Below, piece by piece: positions 16,314-25,859 of a stretch of 64,000 nt of DNA (the first letter of the stretch is position 1; the number at the start of each line of letters is the position of its first letter). The position numbers and the translations under genes were made by a program. Under the pieces are notes generated by a model. It saw only the letters and a program-made list of their open reading frames with translations. It did not search any database and was not told the origin of the DNA. This DNA comes from an uncultured Actinomycetes bacterium (lineage in GTDB: Bacteria > Actinomycetota > Acidimicrobiia > Acidimicrobiales > RAAP-2), in the NCBI GenBank assembly GCA_903828785.1, contig CAIKNP010000022.1, positions 1 to 64,000 of the forward strand, written 5' to 3'.

Positions 16314-17705
16314 TCAGGGACGGCGAATTGTGGTCCCCGAAGACGAATCCTCAACGACCCAGCCCAGCGTCAGCAACTCGTCGCGAACTCGGTCAGCTTC
16401 GGCCCAGTTCTTGTCACTGCGTGCCTGATCACGGGCTATAACCAGTGCCGCGGCCGCGGCATCGATGTCGTCACTGGCACCATCCAAAACCAGTCCCATG
16501 GCGGCGAAGAGCACCGCTATGGCCTCCGCCACTGCTCGAGCCTCGGACTCTTCGCCGCTGTCGGCGAGGGCGTTCGCTCTCGAGAGCGCCTCAAAGAGCT
16601 CGGCCACCGCGAGTGGGGCGTTCAGGTCATCGTCGAGGGCCAGGGACACGCTCGTGGCGAGTTCCAGGGCCGCTCCCGAGAAGGAATGGTCGGCCTGGGT
16701 GACGAAGCTGTCGCCCGCCAGGGCCGGGAGATCAAAACGCCGAGCCAGGGCGTCGAGTCGAGCCAGTCCGCGCTCGGCGTCGGCAATGGTCGTGGGAGAT
16801 ACTTCGATTGGCGAGCGGTAATGCGAACGCAAGACGAGCAAGCGATAGGCCCGGGCGTCGGTGCGCTCGAGCATGTCGGTGAGTGAGGTGAAGTTTCCCA
16901 GCGACTTGCTCATTTTCTGCTCACCCACCATGACCCACCCGTTGTGGCCCCAGTGCTGAGCGAAGGGTCGTCCCCAGGCCACCGCCTGGGCTCGCTCGTT
17001 CTCGTGGTGGGGGAACTTGAGATCAAAGCCACCACAGTGCAGGTCGAAACCGTCCCCTAAGAGTCCCAGAGACATCACGACACACTCGGTGTGCCAACCG
17101 GGCCGGCCGTCGCCGAAGGCCGCGGGCCAAAAGGGCTCGTTGACCTTGTTGAACTTCCAGAGGGCAAAATCGAGGGGACTGCGCTTTTCGTCATTCGCCT
17201 CGACGCGGGCTCCGGCGCGCAAGGAATCGAGGGGCTGGCCCGCCAGGAGACCATAGTCCGCAACGCGGCTGACGTCGAAGTAGATCCCGTCACTGGTGGG
17301 GTACGCCACGCCGCGCTCGAGGAAGCTGCTAATTAAGGCGACCATCTCGTCCACGTAGGCGGTGGCGTGGGGAACGTCGTCGGGCCGGGCGACGCCAATG
17401 GCGCTCATGGCCCGCCACCACGCATCCTCGTAGGTGGCGCAGACCTCGGCCTCGGGGACGCCGTCGCGTTGGGCTCGGGCAATGATGTTGTCGTCAATGT
17501 CGGTGATATTCGAAACGAAACGAACCTGAAGGCCGCGGTAGACGAACCAGCGTCGGGCCACGTCCCAGACCAGCGTGAACCGGCCGTGGCCTAAGTGCGG
17601 CAAATCGTAGACGGTGGGGCCGCACACGTACATGGTCAACCGGCCCTCTTCGCGCTGGCGTAGCGCACGGACCTCCCCGTGAACGGTGTCAAAGAGTCGA
17701 AGCAC
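16314..17705 (-). CDS. cysS: Cysteinyl-tRNA synthetase
   Basis: This 463-residue class I synthetase charges tRNA-Cys. It has YVCGPTVYDLPHLGHGRF (HIGH-like HLGH and a zinc-ligand Cys), GDGFDLHCGGFDLKFPHHEN (zinc and cysteine site) and EQKMSKSLGN (KMSKS). The C-terminus ends with RDQARSDKNWAEADRVRDEL and GWVVED, the CysRS tail domain. The full-length KMSKS loop and tail favour CysS over the related mycothiol ligase MshC. The GTG start has GGAGG just upstream. Confidence 0.92.
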   Translation of the reverse strand: MLRLFDTVHGEVRALRQREEGRLTMYVCGPTVYDLPHLGHGRFTLVWDVARRWFVYRGLQVRFVSNITDIDDNIIARAQRDGVPEAEVCATYEDAWWRAMSAIGVARPDDVPHATAYVDEMVALISSFLERGVAYPTSDGIYFDVSRVADYGLLAGQPLDSLRAGARVEANDEKRSPLDFALWKFNKVNEPFWPAAFGDGRPGWHTECVVMSLGLLGDGFDLHCGGFDLKFPHHENERAQAVAWGRPFAQHWGHNGWVMVGEQKMSKSLGNFTSLTDMLERTDARAYRLLVLRSHYRSPIEVSPTTIADAERGLARLDALARRFDLPALAGDSFVTQADHSFSGAALELATSVSLALDDDLNAPLAVAELFEALSRANALADSGEESEARAVAEAIAVLFAAMGLVLDGASDDIDAAAAALVIARDQARSDKNWAEADRVRDELLTLGWVVEDSSSGTTIRRP

Positions 17706-17766
17706 CCCTCCAAACTAGAACAAGGTCGAAGGGACCTCGACACCGCTGCCTCTAAACTGCCTATCT

Positions 17767-20331
17767 ATGACCGACACCGCCCCACGCGCCATCCCCGATA
17801 AGCCAACGGTTGACGGCCTCGAGGCCGCCTGGATCGATCGCTGGGACGCTGAAGGCGTCTACACCTTCGACCGCACGGCCACCCGGGACCAGGTCTTCTC
17901 TATCGACACCCCGCCGCCAACGGTCTCGGGCTCGCTGCACATTGGTCACGTCTTTAGCTACACCCACGCCGACGTGATTGCCCGCTACCAGCGCATGGCG
18001 GGTAAGCAGGTCTTCTACCCCATGGGCTGGGACGACAACGGCCTGCCCACCGAGCGTCGCGTCGAGAACTACTTTGGCGTGCGTTGCGATCCCTCTCTCC
18101 CCTACGACCCCAACTTCGTCGCCCCCGAAAAGGCCGCGGAGCAGAAGATGTCGATTTCGCGCAAGAACTTCGTTGAACTCTGTCACCAGTTGACCGCCGC
18201 CGACGAGGAAGTGTTCAAGGACCTTTGGCGTCACCTGGGCGTCTCTATTGACTGGTCGCTCGAATACTCCACGATTTCGGCCCACGCCCAGGCCGTCTCC
18301 CAGCGGGCCTTCCTCGAGATGATGGTTCGCGGTGAGGTCTATTCGCAGGTTGCGCCCACGCTCTGGGACGTGGACTTTCGCACTGCCGTTTCCCAGGCCG
18401 AACTCGAGGACCGCGAACGCCCCGGTAACTATCACCGTGTTTCCTTCACGCTGGGCGACGGCTCGGGCACGATAGAGATCGAGACCACGCGCCCCGAGCT
18501 CCTGCCTTCGTGCGTGGCCCTGGTCGCTCACCCCGACGACCCGCGCTACCAGCCCTACTTCGGAAGCACGGTGGTCACTCCGCTGTTTACGGTCGAGGTT
18601 CCCGTGCTGGCGCACGAACTCGCCGACCCCGAAAAGGGTTCGGGTATTGCGATGATTTGCACCTTCGGTGACACCACTGACGTCCTGTGGTGGCGCGAGC
18701 TCTCCCTGCCCACCCGAGCGCTCATTGGTCGCGACGGCCGTTTCTTGCCCGCCGACTTTGGGGCGGCCGACTGGCCCTGTCGCGACGTCGACGCCGCCCG
18801 CGCCGTTTACGCCGAACTCGAGGGCAGGACCGTCAACCAGGTACGCGCCGCGGTGGTCGAAGCCCTCACGAAATCGGGCGAACTCATTGGCGAACTGCGC
18901 CCCATCACCCACCCCGTCAAGTTCTACGAAAAGGGCGAGCGCCCCCTCGAAATCGTGACGTCGCGTCAGTGGTTCGTACGCACCCTGGCGCACCGCGACG
19001 AGCTCCTGGCCCGCGGCGAAGAACTCACCTGGCACCCCGACTTCATGAAGCACCGTTTCAAGTCCTGGGTGGAAGGACTGAACGTCGACTGGAACATTTC
19101 GCGCCAGCGTTTCTTTGGCGTGCCCTTCCCCGCGTGGTACCCCATCAACGCCCACGGGGAGATTGATTTTGATCAGCCCCTCGTGCCCCGCATTGACCAG
19201 TTGCCCATCGACCCCTCGTCCGATGTTCCCGCCGGTTACGAAGAGAAGCAGCGCAACCAACCCGGTGGTTTCACCGGTGACCCCGACGTTATGGACACTT
19301 GGGCCACGTCTTCGCTCACGCCGCAAATCGCCGGCCACTGGGGCAGCGACTTGTTCGAGCGCGTCTTTCCTATGGACTTGCGCCCCCAGGCCCACGAGAT
19401 TATTCGCACCTGGCTCTTTTCGACGGTGGTGCGTTCACACTTCCAACACCACTCCCTACCCTTCACCAACGCCCTCATTTCGGGCTGGGTCCTCGACCCC
19501 GACCGCAAGAAAATGAGTAAGTCCGTTGGCAACGTGGTCACGCCCATGCCGCTGCTCGAATTGCACGGGGCGGACGCCCTTCGGTACTGGGCGGCCTCGG
19601 GTCGTCCGGGAACCGACACCGCCATTGACGAAGCGCAGATGAAGAACGGCCGACGTCTCGCCATCAAGATGCTGAACGCGTCGAAGTTCGTCCTCGGACG
19701 GCTGGAAGAGCGCAGCCCCACCACGGCTGATGACGTCACCGAGCCCATCGACCGCGATCTCCTGGCCCATTTGGCCCAGGTCATCGAAGAATGCAGCGCG
19801 GCCTTTCGCCACTACGACTACGCCCGCGCCCTCGAACGCAGCGAGTCGTTCTTCTGGTCCTTTTGCGACAACTACGTCGAACTGGCCAAGGCGCGCGCCT
19901 ACCGCGACGACTCCGATCCCGCCAGTCGTTCGGCGCGCGCCACGCTGACGCTGACCTTGTCGGCTTTGCAGCGCCTCCTCGCTCCCATTTTGCCCTTCGT
20001 CACCGAAGAAGTGTGGCGTTGGTGGCACGATGAGTCGGTGCACCAGGCGCCCTGGCCCACCTTGCTCGAACTGGGCACGGCCCCACTTTCCTCGGGGGTC
20101 TACCCGGCGGTCAACGAGGTGCTCGAAGCAATTCGGCGCGAGAAGAGTACCGCCAAGGTTTCCCAGCGCAAGGAAGTGAGTGAGTTGTTGATCCGTGCGC
20201 CCGGTGAGTTCCTCGAACTCGTGCAGGTTGGGGAGCCCGACCTGGTGGACGCCGGCGCCCTCATTGCGATCATCCTTGAAGAAGCGGCCGAGCTTTCGGT
20301 GGTCGTGACCCTGGCACCCGACCCGGCCTAG
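17767..20331 (+). CDS. valS: Valyl-tRNA synthetase
   Basis: This 854-residue class I synthetase charges tRNA-Val. It has GSLHIGHVFSYTHADVIARY (HIGH), the editing domain in the middle, EDP-like ETTRPELLPSCVALVAHPDD, FEIIRTWLFSTVVR-type sequence, and DRKKMSKSVGNVVTP (KMSKS). The overall pattern and GWDDNGLPTERRV identify Val rather than Ile or Leu. A TAAACT hexamer lies eight bases before the ATG, suggesting a leaderless transcript. Its TAG stop shares CTAG with the convergent hydrolase. Confidence 0.95.
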   Translation: MTDTAPRAIPDKPTVDGLEAAWIDRWDAEGVYTFDRTATRDQVFSIDTPPPTVSGSLHIGHVFSYTHADVIARYQRMAGKQVFYPMGWDDNGLPTERRVENYFGVRCDPSLPYDPNFVAPEKAAEQKMSISRKNFVELCHQLTAADEEVFKDLWRHLGVSIDWSLEYSTISAHAQAVSQRAFLEMMVRGEVYSQVAPTLWDVDFRTAVSQAELEDRERPGNYHRVSFTLGDGSGTIEIETTRPELLPSCVALVAHPDDPRYQPYFGSTVVTPLFTVEVPVLAHELADPEKGSGIAMICTFGDTTDVLWWRELSLPTRALIGRDGRFLPADFGAADWPCRDVDAARAVYAELEGRTVNQVRAAVVEALTKSGELIGELRPITHPVKFYEKGERPLEIVTSRQWFVRTLAHRDELLARGEELTWHPDFMKHRFKSWVEGLNVDWNISRQRFFGVPFPAWYPINAHGEIDFDQPLVPRIDQLPIDPSSDVPAGYEEKQRNQPGGFTGDPDVMDTWATSSLTPQIAGHWGSDLFERVFPMDLRPQAHEIIRTWLFSTVVRSHFQHHSLPFTNALISGWVLDPDRKKMSKSVGNVVTPMPLLELHGADALRYWAASGRPGTDTAIDEAQMKNGRRLAIKMLNASKFVLGRLEERSPTTADDVTEPIDRDLLAHLAQVIEECSAAFRHYDYARALERSESFFWSFCDNYVELAKARAYRDDSDPASRSARATLTLTLSALQRLLAPILPFVTEEVWRWWHDESVHQAPWPTLLELGTAPLSSGVYPAVNEVLEAIRREKSTAKVSQRKEVSELLIRAPGEFLELVQVGEPDLVDAGALIAIILEEAAELSVVVTLAPDPA

Positions 20332-21914
20332 GCCTTCGTCGTCACGACCGCACACCCGCTGGCGCTAACGGCGTAGAAGGCGTGTTGCCCGAAGGCCCGA
20401 GCGACTGCTCGCGCAAGGTCAATACCCACCTCAAAGAAGGCCCAGCCGTGTTCACTTGGCCAGTGGCCACTGGGGTCACGGTTCACCGAGGGCAGGGTGT
20501 TCCACTGCCGGGCGGCAATGAGTTCGGCGAGGGCGGCCCGGCGCGCCTCGTTGGACTCCGTCGTCTGCGAGTAGGGGTTGTCCGGGGTCACGACATAAAA
20601 ATTTCCTCGCTGACGAGCGAGCGAACTGGCCTGTAGCCATTGGTCGGGCGCTACCTCAACCAGGACCTCAACGGGAGGTGACTGGTAGAGCGCGAGGAGA
20701 TCGGGACGCAGCGGCGCTTCGACTTGGGCCACGGCGTCGGCGAAGAGCAGGGCCGCGTGGGTCGTGGCACTCGTGCGAATGGAGCCCGCCAAGTCGAAGG
20801 AGTGCTGGGCGAGGGGCAATTCGACGTACCAAATGGGAGCGAGGGCTCGTTCGCGAAATCGATCGACGAATCCCTGCGCCACCCCCACGTCAACCAGTAC
20901 GTCGTGGGTGCCGTGCACGACGAGAAAGGGTGGCGCGTCCACCCCAATCTGCTCGATGGGCGAACTCGCCCGGAAGACCTCGGGTTCGTCGGCGAAGTGG
21001 CGCTGGAACACCTTGGGCTCGAGCAGGGCCCGCAGACCGGCTCCCTTGCCGTACCAAAAGTGCTCGTCGCCAGTCATCTCTAAGACGCCGTACAGCGAGA
21101 TGCACCCGCGCAACGACCAGTTCGGCACCCCCCTCAGATCGCTCGGGCACCATCGCTCGGGCGCCAGGGCTACCAGGGCGGCCAGTTGACCACCGGCCGA
21201 ACCGCCGGCGACGATGATGCGGTCGGGGTCGCCTCCGTGGAGGGCGACGTTTTTCTTAACCCAGCCCAGGGCGCGAACGGCGTCCTCAGCCGCGGCGGGC
21301 CAGGGATACTCGGGGGCCAGCCGGTAGTCCGCGTTGATCACAATCCAGCCCTGAGCGACAAATTCGTGCAAGAGGACGGGACCGGGGTGGCGCTTGGAGC
21401 CCGACGTCCACGAACCACCGTGGAAGTGCAAAATCACCGGAGCCTTGGCCGGAGTGGTCGTCGTTCGCCAGAGATCGAGGCGCTGGTGAGCGTGTGGACC
21501 GTACGCGAGGTCGCGCAGCACGGTCCACGACGCGGGCGCCCGAACGGCACCCGAAGCCGTTCGCCACCAGCGCAGGTAGCGCGGACGGTAGACGTCATCG
21601 CTCGTGCTCGTGAAGGCGAGCGACACGGCCGAACGCGCTCGTAGGTGTGAAGCGATGAGTACCACGTTGCTCACGATGACGAAACTGGGCAGTAGGACAT
21701 CGCCCCAGCGCAACCACGGCGTTCGGGGCCAGCCCACGATGACGAGAAGGCCAAGGAGGATCAGCTGGAGCGCGAGAATGGGAACGGGCAGCTCCCCCAC
21801 CAACCAGCCCAGCACGAAGGGATAACGCCCACTGGGCCACCAGCGCGCGGGGCGCAGAGCGGTCACCGCACTGATCGCGAAGAAGGCCGCAACGATCAGG
21901 ACGAGAAAAGCCAT
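20328..21914 (-). CDS. Membrane-anchored alpha/beta hydrolase (HSL-like esterase)
   Basis: This 528-residue protein has three or four membrane segments in the first 110 residues. A hormone-sensitive-lipase-like alpha/beta hydrolase follows: the oxyanion motif ILHFHGGSW, the nucleophile GGSAGGQLA, the acid loop VVHGTHDVLVDVG and a His in AQHSFDLAG. It probably hydrolyses esters, with unknown substrate. About 100 further C-terminal residues follow the catalytic His, without a recognised domain. The ATG at 21914 starts the hydrophobic segment; the longer open frame is unlikely. Its stop overlaps valS by four bases. Confidence 0.8.
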   Translation of the reverse strand: MAFLVLIVAAFFAISAVTALRPARWWPSGRYPFVLGWLVGELPVPILALQLILLGLLVIVGWPRTPWLRWGDVLLPSFVIVSNVVLIASHLRARSAVSLAFTSTSDDVYRPRYLRWWRTASGAVRAPASWTVLRDLAYGPHAHQRLDLWRTTTTPAKAPVILHFHGGSWTSGSKRHPGPVLLHEFVAQGWIVINADYRLAPEYPWPAAAEDAVRALGWVKKNVALHGGDPDRIIVAGGSAGGQLAALVALAPERWCPSDLRGVPNWSLRGCISLYGVLEMTGDEHFWYGKGAGLRALLEPKVFQRHFADEPEVFRASSPIEQIGVDAPPFLVVHGTHDVLVDVGVAQGFVDRFRERALAPIWYVELPLAQHSFDLAGSIRTSATTHAALLFADAVAQVEAPLRPDLLALYQSPPVEVLVEVAPDQWLQASSLARQRGNFYVVTPDNPYSQTTESNEARRAALAELIAARQWNTLPSVNRDPSGHWPSEHGWAFFEVGIDLARAVARAFGQHAFYAVSASGCAVVTTKA

Positions 21915-21963
21915 GGCTCCATTCTGACGGGTGCCGCCACGCCCGTGCCCGTACAATCACTTG

Positions 21964-22872
21964 GTGACCCTTCCCGCTTCACTGGCCGCCCTGCGTGGCA
22001 GCGTCGGGGTGTGGACCAACGCGCACGAACTCGAACTCCCCGTCGCCAAAGGCGGGGTCGCGTCGGTGATAGAGGAGTTGGGTTACCGCGCCCTCTGGTT
22101 CCCCGAAGCCTGGGCTCGAGAGTCCTTCACCTCCGCGGGCTTATTACTGGGAGCAAGCTCGCGACTCACCATCGCGACCGGGATTACCAACATCTGGGGT
22201 CGCGATGCCGTCGCCTCGGTGAACGCGGCCCGAACCCTGAACGCCGCTTACCACGATCGTTTCGTACTGGGGCTAGGGGTGAGTCACCAGCCCCTGGTTG
22301 AACGTTTGCGCGGACAGGTCTACGAGACGCCGCTCGAGACCATGCGCGAGTACCTCGAGGCCATGGACCGGGCGCCGATGCACGCCCCCGGAAAGGGGCA
22401 GGTCTACGCACGCGTCATCGCTGCCCTCGGTCCCAAGATGCTGGCCCTCGGGGCCGCCCTCGCCGATGGGGTGCACACCTACCTCGTCGACGCTGAACAC
22501 ACCGCCACGGCTCGAGCGCTGGTGGGCGACAAGTTCATCGGGGTGGAGCAAGCCGTCGTTCTCGGCGGGGACCGCGACGAGTTTCTGCGCCGTGCGCACC
22601 AGCACCTCGACTTTTACACCGGACTCGAGAACTACCGGGCCAACTGGCGTCGCATGGGTTTTGGACCCGATGATTTCGTGCGCGGTGGTTCCGATCGCCT
22701 CTGTGACGCCATGGTCGTCCACGGGGACGAGGCCGTCGTGCTCGACGCCATCAGCGCGCACCAAGCCGCGGGCGCCGACCACGTCTGCCTGCAGGTCTTG
22801 GGCCCCGACGCCGGCGCCGCCCCGATCGAGGAGTGGCGACGCATCGCGGTCGCGCTGGCGTACTCGGCGTAG
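21964..22872 (+). CDS. LLM-class F420-dependent oxidoreductase
   Basis: This 302-residue luciferase-like TIM-barrel protein matches the actinobacterial F420-linked group of uncharacterised oxidoreductases. Visible blocks are GYRALWFPEAWARESFTSAG, TIATGITNIWGRDAV, and RFVLGLGVSHQPLVERLRG. Hydride transfer with coenzyme F420 is inferred from the family, and the substrate is unknown. The GTG at 21964 is chosen because TACAAT, a good -10 box, ends six bases upstream. This implies a leaderless mRNA and removes an 11-residue non-conserved extension. Confidence 0.82.
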   Translation: MTLPASLAALRGSVGVWTNAHELELPVAKGGVASVIEELGYRALWFPEAWARESFTSAGLLLGASSRLTIATGITNIWGRDAVASVNAARTLNAAYHDRFVLGLGVSHQPLVERLRGQVYETPLETMREYLEAMDRAPMHAPGKGQVYARVIAALGPKMLALGAALADGVHTYLVDAEHTATARALVGDKFIGVEQAVVLGGDRDEFLRRAHQHLDFYTGLENYRANWRRMGFGPDDFVRGGSDRLCDAMVVHGDEAVVLDAISAHQAAGADHVCLQVLGPDAGAAPIEEWRRIAVALAYSA

Positions 22873-22873
22873 G

Positions 22874-23314
22874 TCACGAAGAGGGCGGGTCGATGATGAC
22901 CACGTCGGGTTCGAAACGACTGCCCCCACCACGAAGAACGCGAACGAGTAGGGCGACACCCCCCACGACGACGAACTCCATCAAGCCAATGATGATCCAG
23001 CCGGCCGTAATGAGCACGAGGCCGATGACGGCGCCCTTGAAGAAGCCGTGACGAACCATCGCCGCTATCCATAAGGGCAACCACGCCACGCCCCAGCTCA
23101 ACAGTGGTGCGACGAAGGCCGTCGCAGCACGGCGGTTCCAACCCAGGTAGGCGCCGTAGAGAATCGAGGCGACGAGCCCCAGGGTCTCGCCCTTGTGCAG
23201 ATCGCTCCCGTGCAGCTCCCACAGGCTTAGTGACACGGCCATCGCCAGCGTCCACAATGCGCTGGCGGCGCGCACGCTGTGCGTTCGGCTACGCACTTGG
23301 TACACAAAGTCCAT
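22874..23314 (-). CDS. Small membrane protein of unknown function
   Basis: I do not recognise this protein. It has 146 residues with four hydrophobic segments (about 17-33, 45-60, 65-87, 95-130). The sequence includes GIRL-like loops and a C-terminal acidic tail ending DVVIIDPPSS. A GTG at 23329 would add five residues. It converges on the LLM oxidoreductase with one base between the stops. It looks like a real gene because it fills the interval between well-defined neighbours with matching base use. Confidence 0.55.
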   Translation of the reverse strand: MDFVYQVRSRTHSVRAASALWTLAMAVSLSLWELHGSDLHKGETLGLVASILYGAYLGWNRRAATAFVAPLLSWGVAWLPLWIAAMVRHGFFKGAVIGLVLITAGWIIIGLMEFVVVGGVALLVRVLRGGGSRFEPDVVIIDPPSS

Positions 23315-23366
23315 ATACGCACGGTACACCGAGACGAGGCGGCGTGGTCACCCCTAAGGTTGGGGC

Positions 23367-24371
23367 GTGAAAAAAGGCATACTTGCGCTCATCGGATCGG
23401 GAGAGACTGGCCCGGGCATGACCAAAGTTCACCGACGCCTCCTCAATAGTCTCAGCGAAACGCGCGCCGTTAACGTCAACACCCCTTACGGTTTTCAAGA
23501 AAACGTCGACCAGATGACGGCGAAAGTACAGCAGTACTTCGATACCTCGCTGCAACTGCCTCTTCGCGACCTGGACCTACGCTCCCTCGAGGGAGCCAGC
23601 CCTGAAGCACAACGCGCCTTCAGCGCCGCCGTTGCCAACGCGACCTACGTCTTCGCTGGTCCGGGGTCCCCTTCCTACGCCTTGGCCCAGTGGGGACCAC
23701 TGCCCTTTCGTGACAATCTCGCCCAGGTACTCGCCCAGGGCGGCGTCGTCTGCTTCAGTTCGGCGGCGGCGCTCACCCTGGGAGCCTTCACCCCGCCCAT
23801 CTACGAAATTTATAAGGCGGGCAGCGCGCCCACCTGGCTGGCGGGGCTCAATCTCACGTCGCTGCTTGGACTGAACTGCGTGGTCCTGCCCCACTACAAC
23901 AACGCGGAGGGTGGCACGTACGACACCTCGCGCTGTTACCTCGGTGAGCGTCGTCTGCGCTTGCTCGAAGCCGAGTTGCCCGACGGTGTCGGTATTTTTG
24001 GCATCGACGAACGCAGCGCGGCCCTCATCGACCTCGAAACTCGTGAGGTCAGCGTCCTGGGTAAGGGTGAGGTGCACTGGCGCCTCGCGGGTACGGTCGA
24101 GCACTTTGCGGCCGGCACCACATTCTCCCTAGACGACCTCGGGGCCACGGCCGTGGCGCTCGACGACATCGAGGTCGACGACGCACCCGAAGAGTCAGCG
24201 CTGGACGCCGTGAACCTGCTCGCTCTGCGCGCCCGTGATGAGGCGCTGGTCGCGGCCCTCGATCACGCACGCGCGAACGCCCGGGCGAAGGGTCTCTACG
24301 ACATCGCTGATCAAATTCGCGATGCCCTCACCGCCTTCGGCGTCACCGTGCGAGACGGCGCGAGCGCCTAG
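23367..24371 (+). CDS. Peptidase E-like (S51, class I glutamine amidotransferase-like) protein with CysRS-type tail
   Basis: This 334-residue protein begins LALIGSGETGPGM and has VFAGPGSPSYALAQW, VVCFSSAAALTLGAF (nucleophile-elbow-like Ser) and VVLPHYNNAEGG. That is the layout of cyanophycinase/peptidase E-like folds. The last 45 residues (ARANARAKGLYDIADQIRDAL then FGVTVRDG) strongly resemble the C-terminal tail of cysteinyl-tRNA synthetase, including the cysS in this window. The fusion is unusual, and its function is unknown. The GTG start is six bases after TAAGGT, implying a leaderless mRNA. The stop shares CTAG with the next gene. Confidence 0.72.
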   Translation: MKKGILALIGSGETGPGMTKVHRRLLNSLSETRAVNVNTPYGFQENVDQMTAKVQQYFDTSLQLPLRDLDLRSLEGASPEAQRAFSAAVANATYVFAGPGSPSYALAQWGPLPFRDNLAQVLAQGGVVCFSSAAALTLGAFTPPIYEIYKAGSAPTWLAGLNLTSLLGLNCVVLPHYNNAEGGTYDTSRCYLGERRLRLLEAELPDGVGIFGIDERSAALIDLETREVSVLGKGEVHWRLAGTVEHFAAGTTFSLDDLGATAVALDDIEVDDAPEESALDAVNLLALRARDEALVAALDHARANARAKGLYDIADQIRDALTAFGVTVRDGASA

Positions 24372-25471
24372 GAGGCAATCGCGCAACGATTGGGGCCGGC
24401 TTCCATTTCGGCCGCCGTTTCGTCGGCGACTTCGATACCGGCGTTGATGCGAACAATGCGCTGGTAGTTCGGTGGTCGGTCCTTGACGTTGGCCACCGCC
24501 CAAGCAACGAAGTCATCTTGCGACAGCGCGAGGGCCGGCAAGTTCCGGCGCAATTCACCCAGGGTCCGCGTGACCAAGCTGCCGGCGACGACGTCAACCA
24601 CGGTCCCGTAGTGCGCGGGAAAAACCAGGGTCTCGTCCGCTAAGGGCAGGATGCGCTCGTGCAAACTGCGGTAGAGGTTCTCGGCAAATTCCGCCGCTTG
24701 GTCGGCCAAGTCGGGACGACCCACGCTCTCGAGGAAGAGTGTGTCGCCGGTGAAGACGCAGACCTCACCTAACTGGTACATGGTGGAACCTTCGGTGTGG
24801 CCGGGAACACTCACCGCCGACACCGTGAGGCCAACGTCGTCGGTGAGGGGAATGTAGCGACCGTCAACCAAGGGCTCGAACTCGAAGTCGAAGGGATCAC
24901 TGGGGCTCAGCAGGAGGGCGGCCCCGGTCGCGCGCGCCAGGTCGCGCGCGCCCGAAATGTGGTCCGCGTGCAGGTGCGTGTCGAGCACGTGGGTAATGTT
25001 CCACCCGTGCTGGGTCGCCACCCGCTGGTACTGCTCGATGTCGCGGGACGGATCAATGGCAATAGCGTTTGATCCCGCACCGATCACGTAGGAGAGACAG
25101 CCCTTACCCCGACGGCGCAGTTGGATGACCGTGGCCCCGGCGAAGTCTCCCTCGACCCGGTCGTACGTCGAGGCCCATGATCCCATACCGCCAACGAGCA
25201 CCTCACTCGCGCGTTCGTCGCTGGCGAGTATCTCGGCCCCGCGCTGGGCGCGAGCCCCCTTGGCGCAAATGACGACCACTCGAGCGTCTCGGGGAACGTC
25301 GTCGAGACGCTGGGGCAGTTCACCCAGGGGAATGTTAACGACGCCAGGAATGGCCCACTCCGCCACCTCGTCGGGTTCGCGAACGTCGAGAAGAAAGAGG
25401 CGCTCGTCGTGGTCGAGAATACCCACCAGTTCATCGGTCGAAAGAGCTGTGATCAGCGAAGCAGTAGTCAT
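24368..25471 (-). CDS. Rhodanese / metallo-beta-lactamase fusion (persulfide dioxygenase-like)
   Basis: This 367-residue protein has an N-terminal rhodanese domain (LFLLDVREPDEVAEW; active loop ICAKGARAQRG with Cys). A metallo-beta-lactamase domain of the ETHE1/glyoxalase II type follows (DTHLHADHISGA, VPGHTEGSTMY, FTGDTLFLESVGRPD, FPAHYG). Such enzymes oxidise glutathione-like persulfides or move sulfane sulfur. The usual order is lactamase then rhodanese; here it is reversed. The ATG at 25471 begins the real domain, and the longer open frame runs antisense to the neighbouring rhodanese. It is divergent from that gene with a 67-base gap. Confidence 0.88.
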   Translation of the reverse strand: MTTASLITALSTDELVGILDHDERLFLLDVREPDEVAEWAIPGVVNIPLGELPQRLDDVPRDARVVVICAKGARAQRGAEILASDERASEVLVGGMGSWASTYDRVEGDFAGATVIQLRRRGKGCLSYVIGAGSNAIAIDPSRDIEQYQRVATQHGWNITHVLDTHLHADHISGARDLARATGAALLLSPSDPFDFEFEPLVDGRYIPLTDDVGLTVSAVSVPGHTEGSTMYQLGEVCVFTGDTLFLESVGRPDLADQAAEFAENLYRSLHERILPLADETLVFPAHYGTVVDVVAGSLVTRTLGELRRNLPALALSQDDFVAWAVANVKDRPPNYQRIVRINAGIEVADETAAEMEAGPNRCAIAS

Positions 25472-25538
25472 GATTGGAAGTCTAGGAGTAGTTTGGAAGA
25501 CGATGGCGTCTCGAGCCGCCCCCGACGAAAGGCCCCCA

Positions 25539-25859
25539 ATGGTTGCGTTAAACGAAGCAGTGTCCCTCATTAGCGATGGCGCTCTTCTCGTCGACGTCCG
25601 TGAGGACGACGAGTTTTCCAATGGGCGCAGTGCCGACGCCGTCCACATTCGCCTCTCCGAGCTCCCCGACCGCCTCGACGAGCTTCCCCGCGATCGACAA
25701 ATTGTCTGCACCTGCCGCTCGGGTGGCCGTTCGGGGCGAGCCACCGAATTCCTGCTGGCGCAGGGTTTTGATGTCGTCAATCTCGAAGGTGGCATGCTCG
25801 CGTGGCAAGAAGCGGGAATCCCCATGGTGGCCGACGCTGGCGAGCCCTTCGTTGAGTAG
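25539..25859 (+). CDS. Single-domain rhodanese
   Basis: This 106-residue protein has LLVDVREDDEFSNG, the active-site loop CTCRSGGRSGRA with the catalytic Cys, and NLEGGMLAWQEAG, the complete rhodanese fold. It would carry sulfane sulfur as a cysteine persulfide. The ATG at 25539 has AAAGG seven bases upstream; an ATG at 25503 would add 12 residues. It is divergent from the rhodanese-lactamase fusion, suggesting a shared control region for sulfur handling, and its end overlaps the amidase start. Confidence 0.85.
   Translation: MVALNEAVSLISDGALLVDVREDDEFSNGRSADAVHIRLSELPDRLDELPRDRQIVCTCRSGGRSGRATEFLLAQGFDVVNLEGGMLAWQEAGIPMVADAGEPFVE

Noticed and set aside
17761-19395. 544-codon minus-strand open frame opposite valS
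   Set aside because: It lies wholly antisense to conserved valS sequence; its peptide is low-complexity Val/Gly/Arg with no motifs, as expected from antisense of a GC-rich gene.
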